64,000 bases of DNA. Origin: Pithys albifrons albifrons (taxonomy: Eukaryota > Chordata > Aves > Passeriformes > Thamnophilidae). Under the pieces are notes generated by a model. The model ran no database searches. It worked only from the letters and a program-made list of their open reading frames with translations, and was not told where the DNA came from. The position numbers were made by a program, and so were the translations under genes. This document shows positions 48,827-61,645 of the stretch, piece by piece. The DNA lies in assembly GCF_047495875.1 (NCBI RefSeq), contig NC_092459.1, forward strand, positions 35,187,634 through 35,251,633. Direction: 5' to 3'. The first letter of the stretch is position 1, and every line of letters starts with the position of its first letter.

Positions 48827-48942
48827 AAAGCAAATACTCTGCTTTAGGCTTAAGCATGAAAATGGTCCCATTGACTTGGGTCAAAGTTATCAATAGGATG
48901 ACTTGCTTGCTTGTGTTTAAGCTGTGACTCAGTAGTCTGGGT
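48827..48942. mobile_element. Ancient palindromic MITE-like repeat remnant
   Basis: Around a core 'tggtcccattgacttgg' lie 'ggcttaagcatgaaaa' on the left and 'tgacttgcttgcttgtgttt' then 'aagct' on the right. The order TTAAGCAT ... CCCATTGACTT ... TGCTT..TTAAGC fits the palindromic, old non-autonomous DNA elements common in reptiles and birds. Diverged; the family name is not certain. Confidence 0.4.
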
Positions 48943-49088
48943 GAAAAGTGGTCAGATGCAATCACCCAGCAGACCTGTTGAGAAGTTCTTACAAGTACTG
49001 AGATCTATTCACTCAGAAAATATTTACAACTATGTAGAAATCTGAGGAACACAAGCTCTAAGGTTCATTAAGTAGCTTAAAAGAAATG

Positions 49089-49412
49089 GATTCACAGAAT
49101 TCCAGAATCACAGAACATGTAGAGTTGGAAGGGACCCACAAAGATCACGAAATCCAGCTCCTGGCCCTGCACAGGACCATCCCCAAGAGTCACACCATGT
49201 GCCTGAGAATATCATCCAATTGTGTTTTGAACTCTGTCAGGCTTAGTGCTGTGACCACTTCCCTGGGGAGCCTGTTCCAGTGCCTAAATATCTTCTGATG
49301 AAGAACCTTTTTCTAATATTTAAGCTAAACCTCCCCTGGCACAACTTCAGGCCATTCTCTTGGGTTCTGTCACTGGTCACTATAGAGAAGAGACCAGGAT
49401 TGTCCTGCTTGG
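49089..49412 (-). mobile_element. CR1 LINE 3' fragment, antisense
   Basis: On + it reads from a degenerate terminal repeat ('attcacagaattccagaatc') through 'gagttggaagggacccacaa', 'ctcctggccctgcacaggac', 'accatgtgcctgagaat', 'ggggagcctgttccagtgcc' and 'ctcccctggcacaacttcag' to about 49412. About 325 bp of the 3' region remain; strongly 5'-truncated and non-coding. Confidence 0.93.
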
Positions 49413-50715
49413 TCCTTTAACTTTGTACAGAGGTGTGTAGATGCTCAAAGGAGTTTCTGGGCTTTGCTTCCCCAGGAGGGACATTGTTTTGACTTTAAAA
49501 ATTGTTAATTTTTAATTAGGTACATTGAAGAAGTTATCAGCTGAAGTTTCGATTGAGAATATACCAGGACTTTCAATGTTCAGATCTAGTTTTGCTCTAT
49601 GTGGATAGTCAGAAGTCTAGTCAGATCAGAAGATGGTATTTACTTTTCCAACAGGATCAGGAGTAAATTAGAAAGGTTCTTCTGACAGCATCAGTGGGTG
49701 CAACAAGACTCCTTGTGTTTGGATGTAAACTTGTGTTTGTATATTTTGTGTTTTTCATCACCTAAATAGTTTCTCTCACTATTTCACAGAGATAAATTTC
49801 TTCATGCCAGAGCTACAGGATGGGCAAGGGAAGTGGAAATGTGTGGGCACTTTCTTAGAAAGTCCTGAAGACCTCAACAGAGCTAAAGTTATCAATGCAG
49901 CTGATAAAGGGTGGGTTTCTCATCCTTCCCCCTCTATCTGGTACTCTGATGTCTTATCCACCTGAGCAGCAGTGACCAGGTTCAGCAACACCATCTGTAA
50001 ACCTGGCTCCAAAGCCACCACTTCAAAATACATAGTGTGACACTTCGTGCTTCAGGTTTTGAGGCGTGGGAGAGGGGAGGGAGGTAGGGAAGAGATGTTG
50101 CAAAAAGTCAGGTGAAATCTCACAGGAATTTGTGTGGATTTTCCAGATGTCAAAACTTTGTATGAGTCACTTCTAAATCTATGCATGGAGAACTTTCATG
50201 TATCCTTTACCTATGATCGCTGTGCTCCTCAGAGACCTTTGAATGAGTAGGCATAATGATCACTTTGTATAAGTGAATGGTCTTTAGTAATTTGTCTCTT
50301 CTTTTGTTTTCAGAGCTGTTCAGACCTAGAGTTTCTCCTTGTCCTTTGTATCAAGGGAAATCTAATGGAAAAAGAAAAATTATCTTCATCAGAAAAGATT
50401 GGGATCCCTGTGAGGAAAATCCCATTTTTTAATGACTGACATTTCTATATGTCTTTCTTACTAAATCACTACCCTGAAACACTGAAGGGTGTTTCACACT
50501 CCCGCCTGTTATGTTGTTTGGTGTTTTGTGAAGATTTTGGAGCTGGAAGGGGGTTTGTTCATATTTACTAATAATAGTCCTGTCAGGAGGGAGGACTCTG
50601 CAAGAGAGCAATGCAAGAGCAGAAAACAACACTCATTAGAATGCTATGTTAGGATACTTTCTGAAGGGTGTCAGCCTACTGAGATGTCAGCTGTGCTCCA
50701 AGCTCCACACTTCTC
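49413..50715. other. Unique non-coding DNA, no gene seen
   Basis: No gene recognised. It separates two antisense CR1 tails of different length. Confidence 0.4.
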
Positions 50716-50822
50716 ATGAATCACAGAATCACTAGATATGGCAAGTTGGAAGAGACTCAGAAAGATCATCGAGTTCAACCCTTAGCCCTGGACAGGATGA
50801 GTGTCACACCACGTGCCTGAGG
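50716..50822 (-). mobile_element. Very short antisense CR1 3' fragment
   Basis: About 105 bp: 'tgaatcacagaatcactaga', 'aagttggaagagactcagaa', 'gatcatcgagttcaaccctt' and 'acaccacgtgcctgagg'. The order and wording match the terminal CR1 3' UTR on the minus strand. A small internal deletion lies near 50797. Confidence 0.88.
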
Positions 50823-51630
50823 TTAACAGCCTGGATCTCTTCTGTGTGTATATAATCCTGCTGACCCATTAGCATATATCCATCCATTTTTAAATATATA
50901 TAAAGTCATAGAAAAAGGCTTATTGATAATCTAGAAGGGAAACAAAATATCTGTGCATCATCATTATATTAGGAGGCAAAATCTTATTCTTCTCTGCCAA
51001 ACTGATACATATTTTCTGAATCTGAAAACTGGTGGAAAGAACTCCTGTTGGCTGCTGGACTGCATAAACAATTTATTGAGCATCTACTTGTAGCTGGAGC
51101 ACTATTGTACAGTCCACATTGTGATCTAGGAGGAATCTCAGCTCAGTGAAAAGCTTGGGGAAGAGGAGGATGAAGAGATGTTACATTTCATTTAACAGTA
51201 TTCATTTTTTTAGCAAATATGAATATAGATAATGAAAAGGTAAAGTGAATATGGTAAGTTTTTAATAGAGTTGAAGGCAATCTGCTTGTAACTGTCAGAT
51301 ACACTGTCAATCTCTTTTTTGTTTGTACAACTGTAGAAAATTTCTAGTGAATTGTATACAATTTTAGTGTGGGAGGTTTTTTTTCAATGTAATTGTGTAA
51401 TATATAGAATAGTGCTTTTTAAAACTCATTCTTTATAGTAAAGTAGTCCACAGATCTCTAGTAGGCTCTAGACTTCAAGTTGAAAGTCATTGAACTAGAC
51501 TTTGCATGTTTCAAAAAAAGAATTATCTTTCCACTTTCATTAATCTGAGTGGATTTTTTTTTAGTTAGTGTAAATACATCTTTGTAACCTTAACTGTAAG
51601 CTGAAGGTGTTTTAAAGGTATATTCTGGCT
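50823..51630. other. AT-rich unique non-coding DNA
   Basis: No gene or repeat family recognised. Confidence 0.4.
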
Positions 51631-51695
51631 GTGGCAAAACTCTCACTGTCTACTGAGAGTGCTGCCTGGACTTTAGGAATGCAGTCACGGGCTTA
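51631..51695. mobile_element. Ancient interspersed repeat with palindromic core
   Basis: 'ggcaaaactctcactgtcta' followed by 'ctgagagtgctgcctgga' keeps an imperfect palindrome (aactctcac / ctgagagtg) and then 'ggaatgcagtcacgggct'. This parallels the widespread amniote motif 'aaaactcccattgacttc' followed by its inverted half. It is only a remnant; boundaries are guesses. Confidence 0.35.
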
Positions 51696-54600
51696 AAAAT
51701 GCACCTGATGTGAAGCAGTCTTTGCTTATTGTGAACCAGCTTACTGGGAAGCTGTTTTTCTGGCTGGTCCCTGCTTGCATTTTAAACACATTTGTTTGCT
51801 TGGAAGGCATCCTTTTATGTAATCAAATTGTCTCTGGGCAGTTGTGGTTCTTGATTATTGGAAGAATTTCTTGCCTAGGAAGAAACCTCAAGTAGATTAG
51901 CTGTGAACAATACAAACCATGATTTTCTCTTTAGCAGGCTCCTTTTACAACCAGTAAACAGAAGTGTTCTTAGTGTTCCAAAATCCCATCTTTGACAAGG
52001 GAAGAATATATTGCATTAATGAAATTGCAAAATCAAAGACAACTTTCAATAATGTCCATTCCTCACAACTCCACGTATTTCTAAAAAGACACAGTCCAGT
52101 CAGTGAAGTAAATTAGTCTAGAAACAGGTAGCTTCACGTTGTATGAAATCCCCAATATCAAAACCTAACTATGTATGATATTCTCAGCTAGTTCATCATT
52201 CTTACCTGTCCTGTATCTTGCAGAAAAATCAGGACAATCCTATAGATGAGCTGTGGTTAAGAATATCAGAATGAAAACTCTATCATGCAGGAGAATGAAA
52301 CTCAAATGATGTGATGGAAGAGTTGCTTAGACACTACAGTGATGACAATGACATAGGACCATATATAGAAGTAGAAATTTAATGAAAATAGTTTTCCAGA
52401 AGTCACTGTGATACACAGAATTCCTACTAGTGTGAAAATGAGTTTTGCATACCAGTTAGCAACCAGATAGTACCTTATAGTACCATTAGAATCTAAATGA
52501 GGAAAAATGAAAGAGAAATTAGGGTTTGGCTGGTGTAAAACTGTCAAAGCTGGAGGGATCTGGGAAGATGCCTGATGGTTCATTGATTTGTTTGAATGGG
52601 GCTGAACACGTAAAGTCATTTAAATTTCAGGACAAGGTTACTGGGTTTGGGTTCCAGGTGGGGTTTTTATCCATTGTCAAAAAGCAGAAGAAGTTGATTG
52701 ACCATCTTCAGCATTTTCCACTCTTCCTGGGTTGTAGATCCATCTCCCAGCTAGTGAATCTGATTTTAGAGAAACAACCTTAGTAACAGCTCCGTTTCCT
52801 TAGGTGAATGGTTGAAGAGGCTGCAGCATTACCAAATGCATTCTTACTTGATATCCTTGCTACTGCTTTCAGCTGCTCCTCACTACAATGTTTCTGGGCC
52901 GTGCAAAACAATTCCTTCCCATGCCTAGTGGTTATTTGCTTTAAATAAAAGCCTTGCAGACCTCAATAGAAACAGGGAACTGAAAAGCAGCACTTAAATC
53001 CTTGAATCCATTCTTTTGTTAGCATACGCTCTTTTGTCTTCTTTATTATCATTAGAACTGCAGCAATTACCATTGTTAGGATTTTTCTGTAGCAATGTAG
53101 CACCTTGGTAGCTCAGCCCGGGGTGGCAGAGCACCTGGTACCAGGCACAGAACAAAGAAGTTAGCCTGACTCCAGTTGCAGACAGCCTCTGGTAATTATT
53201 CTGCCTTTATCATTCATGTATTTTATGTTGACGTCTTGAAATCTTACATTAAAACATTACTTAAAGCAAAAATATTAGTCATTCTTAACATGTACCAAAT
53301 ATATACTTTGAGCCTTTCACGGCTGTTAAGTGACGTTTCCCTCTCCATATGAGTTTGATCTCCATTTCTTTGCAACTTCCTTGGCTAGATATGCTTTTGC
53401 AAAGAAGGTATAAAAAAATTACAATTCCAACTTTTGCTGATACAGTAAAGGCTGTGAGACATGTCAGATAGTAAATAATCAAGCCCTGCTGCTTTTCAGT
53501 CCTGTTCATCAGGTTAAATGCCGAAGTCATTTGAAAATTTGAACATAATAATGACTGTGTATTTATTTTCTTCAGAAATACAAACAAAAACCAAACAAAC
53601 AAAGGCAAGGAGAATAGAATCAGGGTTGTGAAGTGAACAAAACCAATGACAGATCTCATTCTGGTCTTTTGCCTGATAACTGGAATAATTGTGACTGTTG
53701 GTGTGATCTTGCTGTGACCTTGGTGATTCTTCACTGGTAGGCAGAAAGCATACAATGGGATTTACATTTTATTCGATTAAGATATGGTATTATTGATGAT
53801 AAACGTGACCTCCGCTGAACTATTTAAGTTTTTCTGTAGTTTAATATTTGTCTTGCCATTAAAGAAAACAGGAAGTGCTTCTAGAGATTGGAAGGAAGCA
53901 CTTTGCAAAGCAGTTACAGTGATGGTGGATGGGAAGGAAATGATTCAGAGGGATTTATATACACCTACTTAAAATATATTTTTGCTTAATTATTTTTTCC
54001 TTTTCAGGGCTGTTGTAAAATCTATTTGGAAGTCAAAATCTGAGCAAGACAACCAAGAAGCCAGCCAATGAAAGATTACTGTGTACCATGGAATAAATAA
54101 CCTTCTCCTCAGAAGGAAAACTTTCAAGGTGTTGGAGTCTTCACCTGAAGCTACAGCATTTGCATTAGCCATAATACAAGAAGTGACAGAGCCCTCACTC
54201 ACAGAGGACAAAGCACATAAGTCCTTCCAGGACCTGAAAAATAAACAGAATTAGAATGAAAATAAATTACACAGAAATATAAGATTAAAATATATTTGAA
54301 ATACTGGTTTTAAGGAGTCCTTTTTAGAGTACCATTCACCATCTCAGACTACTGGACTTTCAGTGAAATGGGTAAAAAATACTTCTTTTTTAAGGTGGCC
54401 ATCGTTCCCCAGGTAATTTTACAGTCTGAGCACCTCTGAACTGGAGAACCAAAGGCAGATTTTAGTGAGGAAATTGAAAGTTATATACTTATCTTAATTC
54501 TGTGAAGATGTTAATCTCTACTGGATGAAACTAAGCAGATACTCTAGACAGAGACCATAAGTGCTTCTTATCTCCTCAATGATCTTCAAGCACAGCAACC

Positions 54601-57600
54601 ATCATGTAATCATTGTAATTAGTTTTTCTCTTGATACATGGAAGTATGTGTAATGGTAGAGATGATCATTAGAAGTTCCTTCATAAGTTTCATTAATTTT
54701 TTACCTACACATTTGCACATGTAACTATTTCTGCCTGCAAGGGGACTAAAGTATGTGAACAGAAGAGTAAAGCCATAGGGACAGACCAAGGATTCATCTG
54801 CCTCTGTAACAAAAATCAATAGATAGAACCAGGATATCTAGAAAAGAGTGCAAAAGCAAGACAAGGCTGTATGATGTTTCCCACATGTTATGCTGCACCT
54901 TCCAGACATTCATAGGTTTTCTAAACCAGATGCCATTTCTAAGTAGTTAGCAATCTTGAATGGATGTCTCTTCCATGGCTTTATTCAATGTATCTGTGGA
55001 CCTGTGTAAGCTTCTGTCACATAAATAATCCTATGACAAGGAGACCCACAGCTCAACCACATCTTCTATTTCAGTTGAACCCACTTCCTGCTTGCCTCAT
55101 TCATCACACTGTCCTAACATAGTCCTTGGGTAATTTCTTTCTCTGAAGTAACACCCCTCTGACCACCTTGCTGGTTCTTCTCTAGCCCTCTTCCCTTGCA
55201 TGATTATATTGTTTATGAAGGTGCTTTCTGTTTGTGTAAATAAACATAGATGCAATTAAAAAGGCTGAACTGATGACATGTTGAAAAATGGACCGTGGAC
55301 TGATTAAAATGTTTAATAGATTTCATGATTACGATTTTCTCTAGAGTCTAGTAGAAGCTCTGAAAAGAGGCCAAATATTGAGCACTCCAGGGTAGAGAAT
55401 ATTTCTCAGTAAAGAACATTGCAAAAAAATTGTGAAAACATAGATTGGAGGTAGTAACTCATCTTCTCAAAAAATTCCTGTTCTCTTCAGATGTTCTGTT
55501 CCTGCAGATGTTCTAACTACACCATCTGCACATCCTTAAAAAAGCATTATAATTTTTTCACAGATACATAATTTTGTTTGCTGTTTAATGAAAAGATCAT
55601 TTACATTTTCACAAATAAAATACTATATTCAAAAATGACGTGCACTTAATTCTATAAAAATATCTTCTTTTAAAAAAGGAAATTATATTTTTGGTAACAG
55701 TATAATTATCTATGTCATATCATTTGGTGGTCAATCTTAAAAATCTTGCAACTTTAAGAAGAAAATCTGTGGAGAAGGAACAAACAGACAATAACAATTC
55801 TGCAATTGGCAAAATTATAATTTCAAGGTAAGTTTTTGATCCCATATAATCAAAGACAGTGTATTGTGGTGAGTCTAGAGTTACATCAGGAATGCTGATC
55901 TTAAAAATAGACCAAACCCAGTCTATATTACTCAAGAAAACGTTTCCACTGAAAGTATGGTGAATATGAAGCCCTGCCATGGGCTCTGCAAATGACTTTT
56001 GAACTCTTGCTTTTGTGTTGTGTTGTAATATGTTGCAGAACTGAAGAAGAAAGAGACGCAACCAGAATATGCATCTCCATAATGATGCAAATGTGTAGTA
56101 TTATACAATCATTTTGTGTTTTAGTAAGATTTGAAAAGAACCTCCAGTCTTATTTGGTGTTTTGAGGGTTTTAAATTTCCATGGTCTGCTGGCCAATCCA
56201 GCAAAAAGTCATAGATACATAAGCACAACAGTTCAGAAAATTATATTTGGAAACAGTTGAACTGATCCATACTGGTGACTCTGAGGACCTTGGGGTAGAT
56301 CAAGGAGGTTTAGTTCTTTGTATTTTGGAATATTTTGTTATCTTCTGCTTTTTTGTATTCTTATAATTCCTAAAAGCTACCTACAAAATAGGAACTAAGA
56401 TTGCTGGAAAATTTGATGCCACTATTGTATCATCAAATAAGCAAAGAATGCCTTGCTGGCCAACAGATAGGGTGAACAAGCTGTTCTGTTCAAGCTGCAA
56501 GCAGAAACTTCAGTAAGTGAAGAAACTCCTGAAGTTAAGATTACTCTGACCAAGCAGCCATCAATAACCACAATACTATCATTCTTTTGACCCACATATA
56601 AACTGGAAAGAATTGCTGTTTATACTAGACATAGTATAAAACACTGGAAGAACAAAATTATTACCTTAACACAACCCATAGCAACCTTCCCTTACTTTTG
56701 ATCTCATAATAATTACTTATTAGTTTGTTAACAGGGTGGACAGTAATGACAGATAAAGAACAGGTAGAAATAAGTCTTTCAACTGAAGTATTTTTAAAGA
56801 GATAAAGCACATGTTACTATCTGCTTAAATCTTCTGACAAGGAGTATTCACAATATAGGGGATGTAACTATACTTGATGTAACTCCTTTTATCTGCAGGG
56901 CCTGAGAAACATAACAATGTTCTCATTGTTACTTTCTGGTATTTGGTTAATTAAGAAACCGAACAAGACTTTCTCCTTTTCCACAGATTTAAGTACAATA
57001 TTTTTATCTCTTTCTGGTTGCTCACTGCAGTGGAGACATTATCTGTACTGATCACCCCAAGACACAAAAGTATTTGTGTTCTCAGACCTTAGCCACGTGA
57101 CCGACTCCTGTTTAAGCCAGCGATATTTAAGCTCTTCAAGTGAGATTTTCTAAGGGAAGAAGAACAGAATAACTACAAGAATGGACAAAGACCATGCAAA
57201 AATATCTTCATGATCTCAAAAGCCTACAAGAGCTTTTGGCCAATGCAGATTAGGCAGCCTGCCCACTATGGCATAAATTGAGAACTGTACAGAAATCTCA
57301 GTGCTTTCGAAGCTTATAAGGCAAATCTATTTACCCTCATTCCAACACCCTCCTACACCACACCTTGAAGGACCATGAAGCTCAGATCATCTACCAGGAG
57401 ACCTTTTCACCTGCCTTAGACGTACAGAGGACATCTAGTATCTCCTCCCACTACTCCAGCTGCTGGACCCAAGATACAGGGCCCAGACTGAAGGTGAAGA
57501 TCTCAACACAATTAAATTTAAGCTTGTACATACAGTCATTCCTGAACTAAGATCTCCTCATACATGTGGTAAAGCAATTTCCTGAATCAGGCCCAAAATG

Positions 57601-59245
57601 ACCTTATCATCCCTTGGTTTATTTTACTTTGCATTGTCTAATATTGCAGCATAATCTTGGGATGTTTGTTGTAATTTAACAGTATTTTAAACATTTACCC
57701 ATTATTCTTTCATCTTCCCTTTCTTATTCCTGTTAAAGAAAAATAATTTTGGAATGCATATCTTGTCTGTATATGATCTACCATCTGCCTCAGGAAGTTT
57801 AGGATGCATTTATGTAGTTATTTAAATCTTGATGTATGTGCAGTTTGATTTATGTATGGCCTAATAGTATATATTATAGGACTTATTTTTTCTTTGACAG
57901 TTTTACTGGCTCTTTTTGGAAATGAAACTTCTGCCGTGAATTACAGAGATTTTCTTTTTCTCTTTTTGTAACATCATTTAGTCAAACACACTTAGCACAA
58001 TAATAAGTACTCATTTTTTTGTTTGCTCTTATGCATAGAGAAGATTTCTAGAAAAATATGGCAATTTTTAAATCTGATGCTCAATAAAATAAAATAAGGA
58101 ATTGCTAATTGAAAACTGATTCTGTGCTCCAAGATTGGTGGAAAAATTTCAGCATTGTGTTGCTATTAGAAGGAGAAAATAAGAAAAGAGTTTGATTTAT
58201 GCTTTTATGAATCAGAAAGCTACAGCTAACTGTAAAGTCAAATATGCAGCATTTTGTATGGGTTTGGGAAATAGAGCTCTGCCTTTTCCAGTTGTTTGTC
58301 TGTTAAGTGTGGAGATTTTTCAGGAGCTGAACATTCAGCTTCTACTTATTATGAGAATCCTGTTATGGTAGGTCAGTATTGTTCACTTATGATTTACTAA
58401 GTTTTTTACTTAGCTGTATAGAAAAACCTTTGACTTAGAACTGGGTCAGAGTGCTTAGAGGAGAAAATTCATTATGGTGCATTTTCAGGACAGTGCTACT
58501 TCAACAGGAAATTGTACTTGTGAGCTGTGAAAAGTTAGCTAGAGAAAAAGCGTGCATGTCTGAATCAATTAAACCCCAAATCCAGTGTGGATATATGTGG
58601 ATAATTGGTTAGTTAAAATTACTTAACCTATATGTCTTTTGCAATTTATGTTCATGTTCTATTAATCAAAAAGTTGCTGGGTGGAATGGAAAGACTTCAA
58701 TCAATTAAATTTTCATTTTGGACTATAAGCCCTTTCTCAAAGAGATGGGTTTGCAGTATAACTGCCTATAAAGTCTTCTAGCATGATATACTGATCCTTA
58801 TTGAGGTTATGACATGCTATCACAACATTAGAATTAAATAATAGTATGAAGTTGTCATGCAGATGAAACAGTTACTAGTTCGGGACAATGTTGTGCTGTA
58901 TTACACTTAGAATAATGACAAATTCTTAATTAAGATCCCTTCATGATTACAATGATCCAAAATTTTTGGTACTTATAACTGCCAAATTTTAGCATTTAAG
59001 GCAGAAAATTTCCATACTGAGTGCGTGATCTTCAGGCTATTATCTTTTTTTCTGGACATACAGGAAGTGCAGTCAAATGTTTTATTTTTTTCTGTGGACC
59101 TACTCAATGGAAAAACAGGTTGCTAATCCCACCCTGACCATTTCTTTTGAATGCCTAGTTTCTGCTTCCATTCCAGTTTCCTCCCCTCCCAGCCTACTTT
59201 CCCATCAACAGGTCTTGCTTAGCGGGGTAAGACTAAGACTGAACA
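51696..59245. other. Long unique non-coding stretch, no gene seen
   Basis: 7.5 kb without a recognised gene or young transposon. The best open frame (53285-53755, minus, 156 codons) includes hydrophobic stretches but no known domain and no splice context. At 53109-53121 there is a tRNA A-box-like word without a matching B box (see the rejected list). Confidence 0.4.
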
Positions 59246-59990
59246 GGAGAGGAATGACACTGTGACTTGGAGATGATGGAGAAGTAGGAAGACCAAGAAG
59301 TTTAAAACAAGTTGGGTGAGTATGTTGAGAGGGGCTGATGAGAGCAGGTTGTGAGGGGGGGGAAACTGGGAAGGGATCACAGACTGGAACTACTAAAGAA
59401 GCGGTTATGAAAAGAAGGCTGAGGAAAAAAAAGAAATTAAGCTCCATCCTGAGATTAGTGAGACAAAGAGACTATAGTTAGAAACCTGATGGGAGCCAGG
59501 AGAAGGAGCAGATAATGGGAAAAGAGAAATGCTTGGGAGCAGGATCTTCTCTGAGGGGAAGAAGTGGCTGGACAGAAAGTCAGACAGGAATTGGGAGTAA
59601 CATGGAGAAAGACACTGGGATTGAGAGACCCTGAAAGGCAGAGAGAGCATTTAAGCAGGGAGAAAAGCATGTTAAACATGCAGATGGAGAGAAACAAGGC
59701 AGGATGAAGACACTGAAACTGGGGAAACAACCTCGGGTGCTGGGACAGGAGGATTAGGGAACTGGAGTGATGAAGAACAAAGCTGGACAGGAAGAATAGG
59801 GCTGAATGAAAAAGAAAATAGAAACTGGGGTGAGACCTGAAGGATGGAAACTGGAAGTCACTGACAAGAAGACACTGGAAGAATAAGGAGAGATGTAAGA
59901 CCACAGCAAACACGGCTTTTGAAGAGACAAGACAGAAGGGTCACAACAGAGAATGTTTTTGGAGGTACCACTTGAATAGTCTTCTATCAT
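59246..59990 (+). repeat. Purine-rich (GA-rich) strand-asymmetric domain
   Basis: Roughly 740 bp in which the + strand is dominated by A and G, with recurring irregular phrases such as 'agacactg', 'gaaactgggg', 'ggacagga' and 'gaagaa' at variable spacing. There is no exact period, so it may be a decayed minisatellite. The minus-strand open frame over it (59455-59913, 152 codons, rich in Ser/Leu/Phe/Pro) follows from the pyrimidine bias and is not evidence of a gene. Confidence 0.6.
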
Positions 59991-61194
59991 GAGCCTGGAT
60001 TAGGAACAGTTTTTCTGACCTTCTTTTCTGATGCTAGCAAAAATCTATAAAACCTACTAGCAAACTATGTCTATTGGCTCCTGTGTTTGCAGTTACCTTG
60101 AAGAGTGAATATCTCACAGCATTAGCTCAGGTATCTAGAGCCCTGTTCTGGAGCTGAAAGTCTCAACCCTGTCTATGGTTTGTGTTGGTATTAGCACGGT
60201 ATTATCTGGAAGAACACCTGAATTGTTAGTCTGGAGTTTAAGAAATGGCAGAAAACTTGAAAGGAATTGCAAGTTTGAGTGTTAAGAAATGTATGTATGT
60301 GGGCTATACAGCACTGGTTAAGCCCCTGTCTCTGATGTGCACTTGAAGACAGAGGAGAGTACTTGTTCCCAAAACACACTCATAACAGAGAGCAGAAGAC
60401 CTACCAAAGCTGTCAGGATAAGCAGGTCTGGTTAAGCAAACCTGGGGAACCCATGCAGATTTGTAGGAAGGCATTTTAAAGGCAAAAAAGAAGCTAAAAG
60501 ACTTCATTTTCCTGTGTTAAGTTTGGCCATAGACTGAGGTTAGGCTGGGACTTCATCCGAACAACAAAAAGGAGAAAGAGAGGCCACTGAGGAATTTAAT
60601 GGGGCAGCATGCTGAGAGACAACCCTTATAAACTGGCAGACTAGTATATGTATTTACTTCATTGCAAAAGGTCCTGAGAAGGCAGTCAGGGTTTTTTACA
60701 TGTTGTTCACTTTTAAATACTTCAGACATTTATCTTTGTAGATAAATGGATAAAGGTAAATTCCTTGTCTCATAAAAAGTTCATCAGGTGAATGATGTAG
60801 TTCTTTCAAAATGCCATCAGTCTTCCTGGTCCAAGTGTTATTCACAGCAGGTTCTCAGCCAGTGGAAGTCAAAATGTCAATTCCCTTTGAGTAGCGTAGG
60901 GGCAAGTCATGTATAATCGAATCTCTCATTTTTATTCTTAAAGCACTGACTTTTTCCAAGCTGCACCTGTGCTGCACTTGCTAATCTGAGGCAAAGACAT
61001 TTGTAATTCTCTAAGAAAGCTTTAAAGACCTTCAGTTCACATGTTCACAGAACACATATCCAAGAGAATCCAGATCATTTGGTCTGATTTTGTGCCAGTA
61101 AGACACTCTTCCCTGTCTATCTATTGCTGTTGTGCTGAGGCTGGTAACTCAACTGCAGTCTGTGGTTAACAATACTATCCAGAAAACCACTCAG
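59991..61194. other. Unique non-coding DNA, no gene seen
   Basis: No gene or repeat family recognised. Confidence 0.4.
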
Positions 61195-61645
61195 CCTTGC
61201 TCTGGGGTCATTGAAAGACTGGAAGTGCAGAACTTTCCTTGGAAATTTGTTCCAGAGGTTTACTGCCTTCTGTGCTGGAATAGAATTTCTCCTCATTCAA
61301 AATATGAACACAGCTGCCTTCATGTTTCAGCCACTGGCTTCTGTTTCTGCTAAAGTCAGCAGTTTTTTAGTGCTTCATATTTTTTCTTTATGGAAAATTT
61401 TTTCTTCACCGTCACACAACAATCAATCATTTTTTGGTCTTCTTTTAGACTAAGCTTCTTAAAAGTTTTCTCAAAACCTTTTCTGTCATGTTTGGGTATT
61501 TTTTTTTAACTCTTCTTGACAGCTTCTAATTTTTCAGTGTTATCTGTTCAGCCAAGAACCATATATGCCCTATGACACTGATGTCTGTGTTCAGCTGCTT
61601 GCTTTACCCCAAACTAAATCCTTTACAGAATCACATCTTTATTAA
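61195..61645 (-). mobile_element. Ancient, diverged CR1/L3-like LINE remnant, antisense
   Basis: On + the order of phrases follows the reverse complement of an old amniote CR1-type element. 'ggaaatttgttccagaggtt' is followed by a cysteine/leucine-rich patch near 61300 and 'ttttagactaagcttcttaa'. Then come 'gacagcttctaatttttcag' and 'tgttcagctgcttgctttac' with 'cccaaactaaatc'. Each block corresponds in order to the CR1/L3 consensus as I recall it, with many substitutions and indels. It is far older than the ATTCTATG-ended copies elsewhere in the window. The open frames at 61132-61453 over it are accidental. Confidence 0.5.

Noticed and set aside
53105..53180. tRNA gene or tRNA-derived SINE
   Set aside because: 'tagctcagcccgg' at 53109-53121 resembles an A box, but there is no GGTTCGAATCC-like B box at the expected distance and no acceptor stem.
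53285..53755. Minus-strand open frame of 156 codons with membrane-like stretches
   Set aside because: Hydrophobic runs are explained by T-rich minus-strand codons; no known membrane protein pattern.
59455..59913. 152-codon Ser/Leu/Pro-rich frame on the minus strand
   Set aside because: Produced by the purine bias of the + strand; the composition changes with the skew, not with codon structure.
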